Source: Balnearium lithotrophicum (GTDB lineage: Bacteria > Aquificota > Aquificia > Desulfurobacteriales > Desulfurobacteriaceae). Taken from it: DNA of 64,000 bases. The position numbers and the translations under genes were made by a program. The first letter of the stretch is position 1. Each line of letters starts with the position of its first letter. Below, piece by piece: positions 41,074 to 49,362 of the stretch. A model generated the notes under the pieces. It did not search any database. It was not told the DNA's origin and saw only the letters and a program-made list of their open reading frames with translations. The DNA lies in NCBI RefSeq assembly GCF_900182585.1, contig NZ_FXTM01000002.1:1-64000 (forward strand), read 5' to 3'.

Positions 41074-43719
41074 TTACCTTTGGTTGGGGTCAAGTTCTGC
41101 ATTGTGTAGGTAACCACCTTTAACCTTGACGAGCTTAACAAGGTACTGCTTGAGAGGTTGAGCTGGTGCATACTTCTTGATTCTACAAGCACAAATCTTA
41201 AACTCAGGCTGTTTGGAACCAGGGTCAAAAGCGTCAAGGGTACAGAAGTTAATCATCCTATCCTTGTGCTGGTCGTACCAGTAAACAAAGACCATTCCTT
41301 CCATTGGACCTTCGTCCGTTGAAATTCTTGCAGGAAGGATGTTTCTTCCACGGCGAGTTTCAACGAGAACAAGGTCTCCAGGATTTATTCCAAGGCGCTG
41401 AGCATCCTTCGGGTTAATTTCAACCCAAGCGTGAGGATAGTCTCCCGCAAGCTCTGGAATACGTCCAGTCATGTCTCCTGAGTGCCACATGTCAATAACC
41501 CTACCTGTTGACAGGTAGAATGGATACTCAGCATCTGGTGGCTCAGCAGGTCCTTTGTAAGGTCTGAGCCAAATCCAGAACTTGTGGTCCTTATGGAGGT
41601 GTCCGTAATCAACAACCTCCCAACCTTTTAGTCCGTGTTTCTTAACAAACTCTGTAGCAAGTGGGTCTTTTCCTACTACGAATCTCCTTAATGTTCCACC
41701 TTTCCTTGCAATCTCAACGGTTGGTGCAGGCCACTGAACACCGTCGGGCCTTTCGAGGAGAACCTCATAAGTGGCTCCAGCAAGTGTTGAGTCCCTACCT
41801 TTAGTTACATGCTGAGCGTATTCCGTCCAGACAGCTTTTGAGAGCTCCCACCATGGGTCTTTCTTAGCAGCTTTAATAAACGGAGCTACACACTGGTAAA
41901 CCGTGTGAGCCCTTGCACGGAGTCTTGGGTCCCTTTCTCTTCTCAGTTTTTTAGCAAGGACTTGAGCAAATTCAACGATAATTTGAAGTTCAGGTTTTGT
42001 ATTACCTGGAGCCTTAACTGCAACAGGAGTTAACTGTGAACGACGCTCAGTACAACCGTAAACTCCGGTCTTTTCAAAGTGGAAAGGAGTTGGGAGAATT
42101 AGGTTTGCAAATTCAGTAGTCCTTGTTGGGAATATTTCGTTAACTACTACAAAGACATCATCCCTTGCAAATCCTTCCCTGAACCTTCTCATGTTTGGAA
42201 GAGACTGGAGAGGTGTTGTTTCCTCTATCCAGATGAAGTGAATAGGTTTAAGTCCAGGGAATCTCCTTCTGTCCTCCTCTGTATAGGAAATCGCTGAGAA
42301 CATCTTAACAGTGTGATAACCAGGCTTTGGAGGTATTGTTCCCTTTGGAACTCCCCATATTCTCTCAAGGTCTTCTCTCATTGCTTTAGATTTAACTACC
42401 CTGTGACCAGGAAGAATGTGACAGAGTCCACCACCTTCACGAACACCACCACAGGCGTTTGGCTGACCTGTTAGTGAAAGGGCGTCAGCTCCATCCTTAC
42501 ATACGTTTCCTGTTAAGAGATGGAGGTTTGTAACAAGGTTGTTAACCCAAACACCACGGGTCCTCTGGTTAAGACCCATAGTCCAGATGGAAACAGTTCT
42601 TGTTGTAGCAAATCTCCTTGCTACTTTGCGAATCATTTCAGGAGTTATGTTTCCACCACAAATTTGAGCTGCGTACTCAGGTGTGTACTTTTGGAGAAAT
42701 CTCTTGTACTCTTCAAATGAAACTTCGTGACCAATGAGAGGTACTTTATCTCTACCCTTCGTAAAAATGTGGAATGAACAGTACTTACTTACAAAGTCCT
42801 TATCGTAAAGTTCTTCATTAACAATTACATGAGCCAATGCGTTAAGGAGTGCAAGGTCCGTTCCAGGCTTAAACTGCATGTGGATATCTGCAATCTTTGA
42901 AGTAGGAGAAACCCTTGGGTCAACGTTGATTACCATGTAACCACCAGGGTTTTTAAGCTTGTTGTGCATAATACGGCGGTATAGAATTGGGTGACACTCG
43001 GCTGTGTTTGAACCAATAATGAAGACTGTTTGAGCCTTGTCAAAGTCTGCATAACCACCTGCTGGTTCATCCGTTCCATAGGATGTTAAGTAACCACCAA
43101 CTGCTGAAGCCATACAGAGCCTTGGGTTACCCTCTACATGGTTGGTTCCAATACACCTGAAGAGTTTTTGGAAGAGGTAGGTTTCCTCCGTTAAAGCCTG
43201 ACCTGAACCGTAGTATGCAATTCCGGACCACCCAAAAGGTGTCCACTCCCCTTTCTTAATGGCTTTAATCATTTCATCGGCAATGATTTCGTAGGCCTTT
43301 TCCCAGGAAATAGGCTTAAATGGTTCCTTCTTGCTCTTTCTATAGAGAGGTTGAGTTAACCTATCTGGATGCCTAAAGAGCTTGTAGAAGAGCATTCCCT
43401 TCATACAGAGAAATCCAAAGTTAATAGCCGAATTTCTCTCTCCCCTTATAACGGCAGGCTTCCCATTTCTAAAACCTAACCAAACCTTACATCCCGTTCC
43501 ACAGAAACGACAAACTCCCCTTACCCAGGTGTAACCACCTTCCTCCTTGTAAGCTGGAGATTTCTTAACTTCTTCAGGAATTCTCATTAAGTTTTCACCA
43601 GCTTTAGCGTCCTCTCCTAATGTAACTCCATCTGCCTTTATCTTTAAATTAATCCCCACAAGAGATGCTGCAGTTAGGGCAGCACTCTTTTTGAGGAATT
43701 CTCTTCTTCCAACTCCCAT
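41074..43719 (-). CDS. napA: Periplasmic nitrate reductase catalytic subunit
   Basis: Reduces nitrate to nitrite with a Mo-bis-MGD and one 4Fe-4S cluster. It has 881 residues. The Tat leader is GVGRREFLKKSAALTAASLVG. The cluster motif is CRFCGTGC with the fourth Cys in NFGFLCMKG. The molybdenum Cys is in EGNPRLCMASAVGGY. The later motifs GLNQRTRGVWVNN, LTGQPNACGGVREGGGL and the C-terminal NPKDAQRLGINPGDLV are typical. I chose the ATG at 43719 because GGAGGG lies four bases before it; the ATG four codons upstream has no such site. It is 27 bp after napM. Confidence 0.96.
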   Translation of the reverse strand: MGVGRREFLKKSAALTAASLVGINLKIKADGVTLGEDAKAGENLMRIPEEVKKSPAYKEEGGYTWVRGVCRFCGTGCKVWLGFRNGKPAVIRGERNSAINFGFLCMKGMLFYKLFRHPDRLTQPLYRKSKKEPFKPISWEKAYEIIADEMIKAIKKGEWTPFGWSGIAYYGSGQALTEETYLFQKLFRCIGTNHVEGNPRLCMASAVGGYLTSYGTDEPAGGYADFDKAQTVFIIGSNTAECHPILYRRIMHNKLKNPGGYMVINVDPRVSPTSKIADIHMQFKPGTDLALLNALAHVIVNEELYDKDFVSKYCSFHIFTKGRDKVPLIGHEVSFEEYKRFLQKYTPEYAAQICGGNITPEMIRKVARRFATTRTVSIWTMGLNQRTRGVWVNNLVTNLHLLTGNVCKDGADALSLTGQPNACGGVREGGGLCHILPGHRVVKSKAMREDLERIWGVPKGTIPPKPGYHTVKMFSAISYTEEDRRRFPGLKPIHFIWIEETTPLQSLPNMRRFREGFARDDVFVVVNEIFPTRTTEFANLILPTPFHFEKTGVYGCTERRSQLTPVAVKAPGNTKPELQIIVEFAQVLAKKLRRERDPRLRARAHTVYQCVAPFIKAAKKDPWWELSKAVWTEYAQHVTKGRDSTLAGATYEVLLERPDGVQWPAPTVEIARKGGTLRRFVVGKDPLATEFVKKHGLKGWEVVDYGHLHKDHKFWIWLRPYKGPAEPPDAEYPFYLSTGRVIDMWHSGDMTGRIPELAGDYPHAWVEINPKDAQRLGINPGDLVLVETRRGRNILPARISTDEGPMEGMVFVYWYDQHKDRMINFCTLDAFDPGSKQPEFKICACRIKKYAPAQPLKQYLVKLVKVKGGYLHNAELDPNQR

Positions 43720-43746
43720 CGTACCCTCCATTAAACAATTTTTAAA

Positions 43747-44157
43747 TTACTCAGCATGGAAATCCTTAGCTGTTTTAATTTTACTTACGCCATTTCCATG
43801 GAATTCAAAGATGTGAGCCTCATGGCAGTCCCAACACTTGGCTCCTGGTTTCTTCTCCTGCATTGTTACAACTTCCTGGTAGTGACAAGCCATACATTTA
43901 GTTATAGGAGGAATCTTGTGAAAATCACTAAATGTTCCATGACACTGGAAACAGCGAACGTTGGCAATTGCATGTCTTGAATGTGCCCACTGCTTGTAAA
44001 CCTTTGGGGTTGTTTGTTTGTGACAAACTCTACATTGTTGCTGCTGAGGTGGTAAATTCTGAATGACGTTTGGTGGAACTGGGTGTTGGTCTGCCATTGC
44101 CAGCCCGCTTCCAGCAAACACAAGGCTGGCAATCAGCGATAGAGTTTTTCCTTTCAC
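43747..44157 (-). CDS. napM: Tetraheme cytochrome c NapM
   Basis: A 136-residue periplasmic cytochrome. A signal peptide (KTLSLIASLVFAGSGLAMA) is followed by four heme sites: CRVCH, CFQCH, CMACH and CWDCH. Its place between napC and napA matches the NapM of the napCMADGH arrangement, where it likely replaces NapB in passing electrons to NapA. Many His residues outside the CxxCH motifs can serve as distal ligands. The start is GTG with GGGGAGG upstream. It lies 43 bp after napC. Confidence 0.85.
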   Translation of the reverse strand: MKGKTLSLIASLVFAGSGLAMADQHPVPPNVIQNLPPQQQQCRVCHKQTTPKVYKQWAHSRHAIANVRCFQCHGTFSDFHKIPPITKCMACHYQEVVTMQEKKPGAKCWDCHEAHIFEFHGNGVSKIKTAKDFHAE

Positions 44158-44200
44158 TTTGCACCTCCCCTTATTGATTTAAATACCTTTATCTATTATT

Positions 44201-44746
44201 TTACTCTTTATTTTCCTTTTTGCCAAAGAACTCCTTTAGCTTCTCCTCAAAGTCAAAGCCATGGCCAACGTACCAGTGACAGGTTAAGCAATCGCCCTTA
44301 ATCTCACCAGACTTAAGTTTTTCATGCATGACGTTATCAGGTAAAGCCGTGTGACATCTTTCACAGTTTGAAACAAATACGTAGTGTTCTCTTTCTTTCC
44401 TCTTTTCTATCCAGTGTTCGAGATTATCACTGTAGCCACCTTTAAAGAAATGAGCAATTGCATCATTGGTACCAAACTTTGACTTGTTTATCAAGTAAGA
44501 GAGAACACTGGTATGTGGGAGGTGGCAGTCTGCACATCCAGCCCTTACTGCTCCCCTCTTGTTCCCAAGAGGACCGTGAGGACCTTTCTCCCACGCTTCA
44601 AACATCGGTTTCATTTCGTGGCACGAACCACAAAACTCCGGTTCAGCAGTGTTTTCAACCATCTGGGCTGAAATGAGAGCTCCCACTCCAGCAATAACAA
44701 TTCCTACAATTCCCCCTACTATAAAGGCTTTAGTTTTCTCGTTCAC
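44201..44746 (-). CDS. napC: NapC/NirT-family tetraheme quinol dehydrogenase
   Basis: A 181-residue cytochrome anchored by one N-terminal helix (AFIVGGIVGIVIAGVGALIS) with four hemes: CGSCHEM, CADCH, CERCH and CLTCH. The EFCGSCHEMKPMF motif is the quinol-side NapC/NrfH signature. It takes electrons from menaquinol to periplasmic partners; here NapM/NapA, and possibly the HAO-like protein. The start is GTG after AGGAGGGAAAA. It is first in the nap operon, with a strong promoter upstream. Confidence 0.92.
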   Translation of the reverse strand: MNEKTKAFIVGGIVGIVIAGVGALISAQMVENTAEPEFCGSCHEMKPMFEAWEKGPHGPLGNKRGAVRAGCADCHLPHTSVLSYLINKSKFGTNDAIAHFFKGGYSDNLEHWIEKRKEREHYVFVSNCERCHTALPDNVMHEKLKSGEIKGDCLTCHWYVGHGFDFEEKLKEFFGKKENKE

Positions 44747-44781
44747 TTTTCCCTCCTTAGCACATAAGGAATTTCTTATAA

Positions 44782-44819
44782 AGCTATTTAATTATAGCTA
44801 AACAAAATAAAAAGTTCAA
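44782..44819 (-). promoter_or_regulatory. Promoter of the nap operon, with overlapping palindrome
   Basis: On the minus strand TTGAAC (44814-44819), a 17-base spacer and a perfect TATAAT (44791-44796) are followed by AGGAGG and the napC GTG. The -10 sits inside AGCTAT-TTAATT-ATAGCT (44782-44799), a 6-bp inverted repeat that would suit a repressor. Confidence 0.7.
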
Positions 44820-44825
44820 GGTTTA

Positions 44826-45320
44826 TTAATAATCGTCATCAGTAAAGTATTTTTTTAGTTCTTTAACCTCTTTTCCATTTGGATTTATAGAAAGCATACC
44901 GGAGTAACATTTAAATGCACTGTCCAAATCACCTCTCTTTAAATAGCCTCTTGCCGCCCTATAGTAAAGTTTATAAGCCTTGCTTTTATTCTCTTGTATA
45001 TCGTTGTATACAGCTTCCATGTACAAAAGTCTTGGGTCTGATGGGGAACAATATTTCTTTGCACTTTCAATCTCGTCCTTTGCCCCTTCATAGTCGGAGG
45101 CTGTTATGTACTGGTCTGCAAAGAGGAGATGGCGGGTGCAGAGGTCAAGTTTTTTCGGATTGACGGGGGAAGAAATGGGGAGCTCCTGAGAAGGTTTTTC
45201 AGAAATTTTTTCATCCAAGGGGGATTTTTGAACAGGTGGAACGTACGATAAATTCCTCTTTTTTGAGGTTCCACATGAGACTATAAAAAAGAGGATTAGT
45301 AGAACGGCCAATCTACGCAT
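44826..45320 (-). CDS. TPR-like lipoprotein, unknown
   Basis: A 164-residue exported lipoprotein: MRRLAVLLILFFIVSC (Cys16), then a proline/serine-rich linker (SYVPPVQKSPLDEKISEKPS), then helical repeats resembling TPR (LLFADQYITASDYEGAKDEI; AYKLYYRAARGYLKRGDLDS). It overlaps the upstream TPR gene by 8 bp. It lies before, and is probably separated from, the nap promoter. No known family; the TPR part suggests protein contact in the periplasm. Confidence 0.65.
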   Translation of the reverse strand: MRRLAVLLILFFIVSCGTSKKRNLSYVPPVQKSPLDEKISEKPSQELPISSPVNPKKLDLCTRHLLFADQYITASDYEGAKDEIESAKKYCSPSDPRLLYMEAVYNDIQENKSKAYKLYYRAARGYLKRGDLDSAFKCYSGMLSINPNGKEVKELKKYFTDDDY

Positions 45321-46209
45321 GGTTACCCTTCAACTTTTTAAGATAGGGTGAATTTGGATTAGCAAGTTCAAGTTTTTTTATAACTTCTTTGTAAGCTTCT
45401 TTATCTCCTTTCTTCTTAAAGATTAAAGCAGCTTTGTAGTAGGCCTCTTCTGCAGCAGAAGAAGCTTCAGGTAAATCCTCTCCAAGGCTACCGCTGTACA
45501 AATTTCCAAGTTGGTAGTAAGCCAAAGCATTCTCAGGGTCAACTTTCACAGCTTCTTGAAGTTCCTTAACAGCCTTTTGAAGGTAGGTCAGTCTTTCTTC
45601 GTCTAATCTGTCCGATTCTCTCTGTGCTTTTGAAATTAGTCTATCTAAATCCTCTTCTTTTACTCCCATTTTTGAAAGCATTTCTTTATACTTTTTAGTA
45701 TCCTTCTGGCTAAAACTGTCAGGAAATAGTTTTTTCTTTGTATAAAGGTTCATCAACTCTTCTATTTGGAAAAAGTTAAAGCCTTTTTTCTCCAAGTTTT
45801 TGTAGAAATCTGCATAGATTTTTTTAACGGAAGAATCATCTAAATTAAGAGATTTTTTGTAGTAGAGCATTCCTAAGAGCATGTGAAGGTCAGAAGCCAC
45901 AGACTTAACGTGAGGGTCCCTAAGTTTTGCCTTTTTCTGAACTGCATTTGGAACAGTTCCATTAGGATTTTTTCTCATTAAAGGTTCTATTTCTTTCAAA
46001 GCTCTTTTTGCTTTTTCTATCCCATCATCAAATTTGTGGTTATGGTAATCTCTATAGATACAGTAGAAGTACACAGGTGGATTTGAGAGAAACGACTTTG
46101 GACACTGAATTTCCTTTTCTATCCTCTTTTGAAATGTTGCCTCTTTAGAGTAAGCTGGGAATGAAATCAGAGATAGAACTAAAACTGCTGGAAAAATCCT
46201 TTTAATCAA
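45313..46209 (-). CDS. Periplasmic TPR-repeat protein, unknown
   Basis: A 298-residue protein with a cleavable signal peptide (RIFPAVLVLSLISFPAYS). The mature part is helical. The clearest TPR is LQEAVKVDPENALAYYQLGNLYS (about 213-235), with more repeat-like segments before (FDDGIEKAKRALKEIEPLMR) and after (AAEEAYYKAALIFKKKGDKE). The start is TTG with AGGAGG upstream. It lies after the terminator of the HAO-like gene and overlaps the TPR lipoprotein by 8 bp. The pair sits between two cytochrome loci, so a role in cytochrome assembly or complex formation is possible but not shown. Confidence 0.65.
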   Translation of the reverse strand: MIKRIFPAVLVLSLISFPAYSKEATFQKRIEKEIQCPKSFLSNPPVYFYCIYRDYHNHKFDDGIEKAKRALKEIEPLMRKNPNGTVPNAVQKKAKLRDPHVKSVASDLHMLLGMLYYKKSLNLDDSSVKKIYADFYKNLEKKGFNFFQIEELMNLYTKKKLFPDSFSQKDTKKYKEMLSKMGVKEEDLDRLISKAQRESDRLDEERLTYLQKAVKELQEAVKVDPENALAYYQLGNLYSGSLGEDLPEASSAAEEAYYKAALIFKKKGDKEAYKEVIKKLELANPNSPYLKKLKGNHA

Positions 46210-46239
46210 GATAACCTCCTGGTGGGATAATTAAGAAAG

Positions 46240-46255
46240 GGGGGCAAAAGCCCCC
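46240..46255 (-). terminator. Terminator after the HAO-like gene
   Basis: On the minus strand GGGGGC-TTTT-GCCCCC (6-bp stem) is followed by CTTTCTTAATT, 7 bp after the stop of the HAO-like gene. Confidence 0.6.
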
Positions 46256-46261
46256 AATTGA

Positions 46262-47637
46262 CTATTGAGCAGTTTGTCCGTAACGCTTGAGGTAGAACTC
46301 TGCAATCTTTCTGAGTTCAGACTTGGGCATACCCTTGAACCACTTGTGCTCAGGTCTGCTGAAGAGTTCTTTCTTAAACTTAGCCCAGTCTCTCTTATCC
46401 TTTCTTGTACCTTTTTCCTTAACGATTTCATCAGCTTCAGGAATGAGCTCAAAGTAGAATCTTTCAGCAACTTCAAAGAGACCATGCCAGTGTGTCCAGT
46501 CAGGAGCCATCATAGAAGCACCGTGTCTTGCCCTACGTCCTTCGTGGTGCCAGAGGAGGAAGTATGTCCACTCAATCTTCTCGTTGAACGGTGTTGGGTC
46601 GATGAGGTGTCTGCTCTTGAGGAACTTGATAATCTTGTTAGCAGGAATTCCAAACTTGGTGTTGTAGAGATTTACTAAGTTATCAAACTGGTAGTAGAAT
46701 CCATCTACCCATACTCTTTGGTGGCATGCAGCACAAACCTTCTTCATTTCAGCACGCTTAGCCTGCCAGTTAGGCTTGTGCTTGGAGATTGGTGGACGGA
46801 GTGTCCAGGATAGCCTTGCACCAACGTCGTGTGTAGCTTTAGCTCCTGTTACAGATGCTCCCATGTGACATGTTACACAGTTTGGAGCTTGGTAGTAGTC
46901 CTCTCCGAGAACCCATTTAGCCCTATCGAGAGTTTGTTCAATTTCAGATTGGTGTGCTTTGTAGGCGATACCGTGCTTTGAAAGCTCCCAAATCTCAATC
47001 TGTGGATGGTCAGGTCCCTGGTGACACTTACCACACATGTCAGGTTCACGGACTTGCTTGAGGCTGAAGGAGTGTCTGAAGTGACATGCAGCACAGTTAC
47101 CCTTTGAACCGTCAGGGTTAATTCTACCTATACCCTCGTTTGGCCAAGGTCCAAGAACAGGAAGTCCGTTCTTAACTGGAATTGTTCTACCGTGACACTG
47201 GGCACAACCTAAGTTAAAGAGAGGCTCTCCCTCAACAATCCTTCCGAGAACGTTGTCAAGAGAACCAACGAACTGTGCAGCCTTTGCGTGGTGGGATTCT
47301 GTAACTTCTTTTTCTTCCTTAGGGTGACACTTTCCACAGTCAAGAGGAGAAACGATTGTTGAGATTGTGAATCCAAAGTGCTGGAAAGCGTCCTTGTCTC
47401 CCTTGTTTGCCATGTGACACTCATAACATCCAACTCAGCCTCAGCGTGCTTGCTCACTCCCCACTGCTGAACAAGGGCCGGGTTCATACCCTTGTGACAT
47501 CCAAGACACGCTTGAGACTCTTTTGAGATGTTTCTCAGGGCTGCTTGGGAATCGGTAGTATTAAGACCTATTACTGCAGCTGCAGCAAAGGTTACAGCAA
47601 GCAGCCCTGTGCGAAGCTTGCTTAGCTTCCCCTTCAT
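46262..47637 (-). pseudogene. Octaheme HAO-like cytochrome (epsilon-HAO type), frameshifted
   Basis: Eight CxxCH motifs occur in two frames: CLGCH in the first; CYECH, CGKCH, CAQCH, CAACH, CGKCH, CVTCH and CAACH in the second. The first frame carries the signal peptide (ATG at 47637) and leads into KHAEAE; the second resumes at VGCYECHMAN. Adding one base at about 47433/47434 (GAG-TTGG to GAG-GTTGG) joins them into one 458-residue protein, the normal HAO length. The C-terminus has RHGASMMAPDWTHWHGLFEV, with Trp where I recall the cross-linking Tyr of true HAO, so it would be a reductive HAO. It has its own promoter and terminator. As written, no full protein is made. Confidence 0.85.
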
Positions 47638-47675
47638 GGTTTCCCTCCTTTTTGGTTGTGTTCCTCGATATAGTG

Positions 47676-47704
47676 ATTTTATTTTAGTTAGTTTGTTGTG
47701 TCAA
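47676..47704 (-). promoter_or_regulatory. Sigma-70 promoter of the HAO-like gene
   Basis: On the minus strand TTGACA (47699-47704), a 17-base spacer and TAAAAT (47676-47681) lie 38 bases before the ATG, which has AGGAGG upstream. Confidence 0.65.
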
Positions 47705-47723
47705 GAGTTTTTTTTACAACTAT

Positions 47724-47737
47724 ACTAATATATTAGT
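47724..47737. promoter_or_regulatory. AT-rich palindrome upstream of the HAO-like promoter
   Basis: ACTAATA-TATTAGT is a perfect 14-bp palindrome whose near edge is 20 bases upstream of the -35. It could be an activator site. It resembles neither the nap palindrome nor the Crp/Fnr-type site in this window. Confidence 0.35.
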
Positions 47738-47743
47738 TAATTT

Positions 47744-48580
47744 TTATGAAAGAGGTAAACTAATTTCAAGTTCCGTTAAATTCAGCATCCCCAAATCAAC
47801 ACATGGCTTATTTTTACCATGAAAATCTGAACCTCCTGTAATAAATAAACTGAGCTCTTCAGACATTTCCTTTAAAATCCTTACATCGGGAGCTCCATGC
47901 CTGTAGTGGTAAACTTCCACTCCGCCAAGTCCTAACTCCTTTGCCTTTCTCAGGAAGCAGTAAACTTCCCTGTAAGAGATGTTCATCGTAACAGGATGGG
48001 CAATGACAGGAATTCCTCCTGATTCAACTATCAATCTCAAAACTTCCCTGTAATCCAACTTTTTCCTATCAACACCTAATGACGATAAAAAATCTATCGC
48101 TTCTTCTCTCTCTTCAAAGTGACCTAAATCAATTAATACCCTCGCTAAATTGGGCTTTCCAAAGTTTTCTCCAAACTCCTTCACCATCTCCTCGTAACTA
48201 ATCGAATATCCCTTCTCTTCAAGCCTGAAGCAGAGCTCCCTGTTTCTCTCAATCCTTGAGTTTCTGAAAAACTCCACAAGCTGTTTCATCGAGGGAGAGT
48301 TTGGATTAAAGTGGTAACCTAAAATGTGGAGTTCCCTCCTTCCCTCTCCCAAAAATGATGTATCTGCAGTAACTTCAATTCCCGGAATTACGTTAATTCC
48401 TAATTCCTTTCCCTTTTTAATAGCCTCTTCTATACCTGAAACTGTGTCGTGGTCGGTGAGGGATAGGTGCTTTATTCCCCTCCTCTTTGCAAGTTCAACG
48501 ATTTCAGATGGAGTCAACGTTCCGTCAGAATGGGTTGAGTGGCAGTGGAGATCTACCTTCTGCAGAGAAATGCTGTCCAT
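47744..48580 (-). CDS. PHP-domain phosphoesterase (TrpH / RNase AM type)
   Basis: A 278-residue metal-dependent phosphoesterase. The PHP motifs are VDLHCHSTHSDGTLTPSE, HLSLTDHDTVSGI, VIPGIEVTADT, the insert domain, VIAHPV and GGSDFHGKN. Close relatives hydrolyse 3'-phosphoadenosine 5'-phosphate or trim 5' ends of short RNA. It overlaps prmA by 28 bp and is last in the SPFH-nfeD-alr-prmA run. Confidence 0.88.
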   Translation of the reverse strand: MDSISLQKVDLHCHSTHSDGTLTPSEIVELAKRRGIKHLSLTDHDTVSGIEEAIKKGKELGINVIPGIEVTADTSFLGEGRRELHILGYHFNPNSPSMKQLVEFFRNSRIERNRELCFRLEEKGYSISYEEMVKEFGENFGKPNLARVLIDLGHFEEREEAIDFLSSLGVDRKKLDYREVLRLIVESGGIPVIAHPVTMNISYREVYCFLRKAKELGLGGVEVYHYRHGAPDVRILKEMSEELSLFITGGSDFHGKNKPCVDLGMLNLTELEISLPLS

Positions 48581-49362
48581 TCTCCCTTACTCCTTTGAGA
48601 TTCTAACTTAAAACCTACCCCTTCAACCTCCTTTAAAAACTCCCCAGCCTGAGACTTTAAAATTCCAGAGAAAATAGCTGTATTTTTTGTTCTCTTGTAA
48701 ATTTCCTCTAAAAGTGGAGAAAGTAGGTGCTTTTCAATATTTGCAACCACAACGTCAAATTTGCCTGAAACACTATCAATGCTACCTTGAACAAACTCCA
48801 CTCCCGATATACCACTTAAGGAACTATTTCTCTCAACTTCCTCTTCAATTCCCTCCTGAATATCACAGGCAACGACTCTTCCTGCACCTAACTTTTTGGC
48901 AAGGATGGAGAGAATTCCACTTCCCGTTCCAACATCTAAAAAGGAAATTCCCGGCTTTAAAGTTTCTTCCATGTATTCAATAACCAACTGAGTTGTCTCG
49001 TGGGTTCCCGTTCCAAATCCCCTTCCTGGGTGGATGTAGATAACTACGGAGTTTTCTGGTTCCTTAAATTTTCCCTTTTCCCAGGAGGGAACAATCCAAA
49101 TCCCCTTTGTTATCTGAACGGGTTTATAGTACTTCTTCCACTCCTCGTTCCAATCCCTGTCCTCTAAGAAATTTTCCTCAATTACGTACTTAGAAATGTC
49201 ATCTGGAATTTCAACTTCCTGTCTAAAGTAGACTCTGAATAGAACTTCTTCACTCTCTGAAACTATTTCAGTTCCGAGAGTTCCTAAAACAAAAACTTCG
49301 TCGGACAACCTTTCAAATTCATTCCTTGGAACCTTAAGTAAAATCTCCTTATACCTCAACAT
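48553..49362 (-). CDS. prmA: Ribosomal protein L11 methyltransferase
   Basis: A 269-residue SAM-dependent enzyme that trimethylates L11. The N-terminal L11-binding part contains EDRDWNEEWKKYYKPVQI. The methyltransferase core is PGRGFGTGTHETTQLVIEYM, then FLDVGTGSGILSILAKKLG, VVACDIQ and VVANIEKHLL (the N-I-E variant of the NPPY-like loop). It overlaps alr by 14 bp and the PHP gene by 28 bp. Confidence 0.92.
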   Translation of the reverse strand: MLRYKEILLKVPRNEFERLSDEVFVLGTLGTEIVSESEEVLFRVYFRQEVEIPDDISKYVIEENFLEDRDWNEEWKKYYKPVQITKGIWIVPSWEKGKFKEPENSVVIYIHPGRGFGTGTHETTQLVIEYMEETLKPGISFLDVGTGSGILSILAKKLGAGRVVACDIQEGIEEEVERNSSLSGISGVEFVQGSIDSVSGKFDVVVANIEKHLLSPLLEEIYKRTKNTAIFSGILKSQAGEFLKEVEGVGFKLESQRSKGEWTAFLCRR

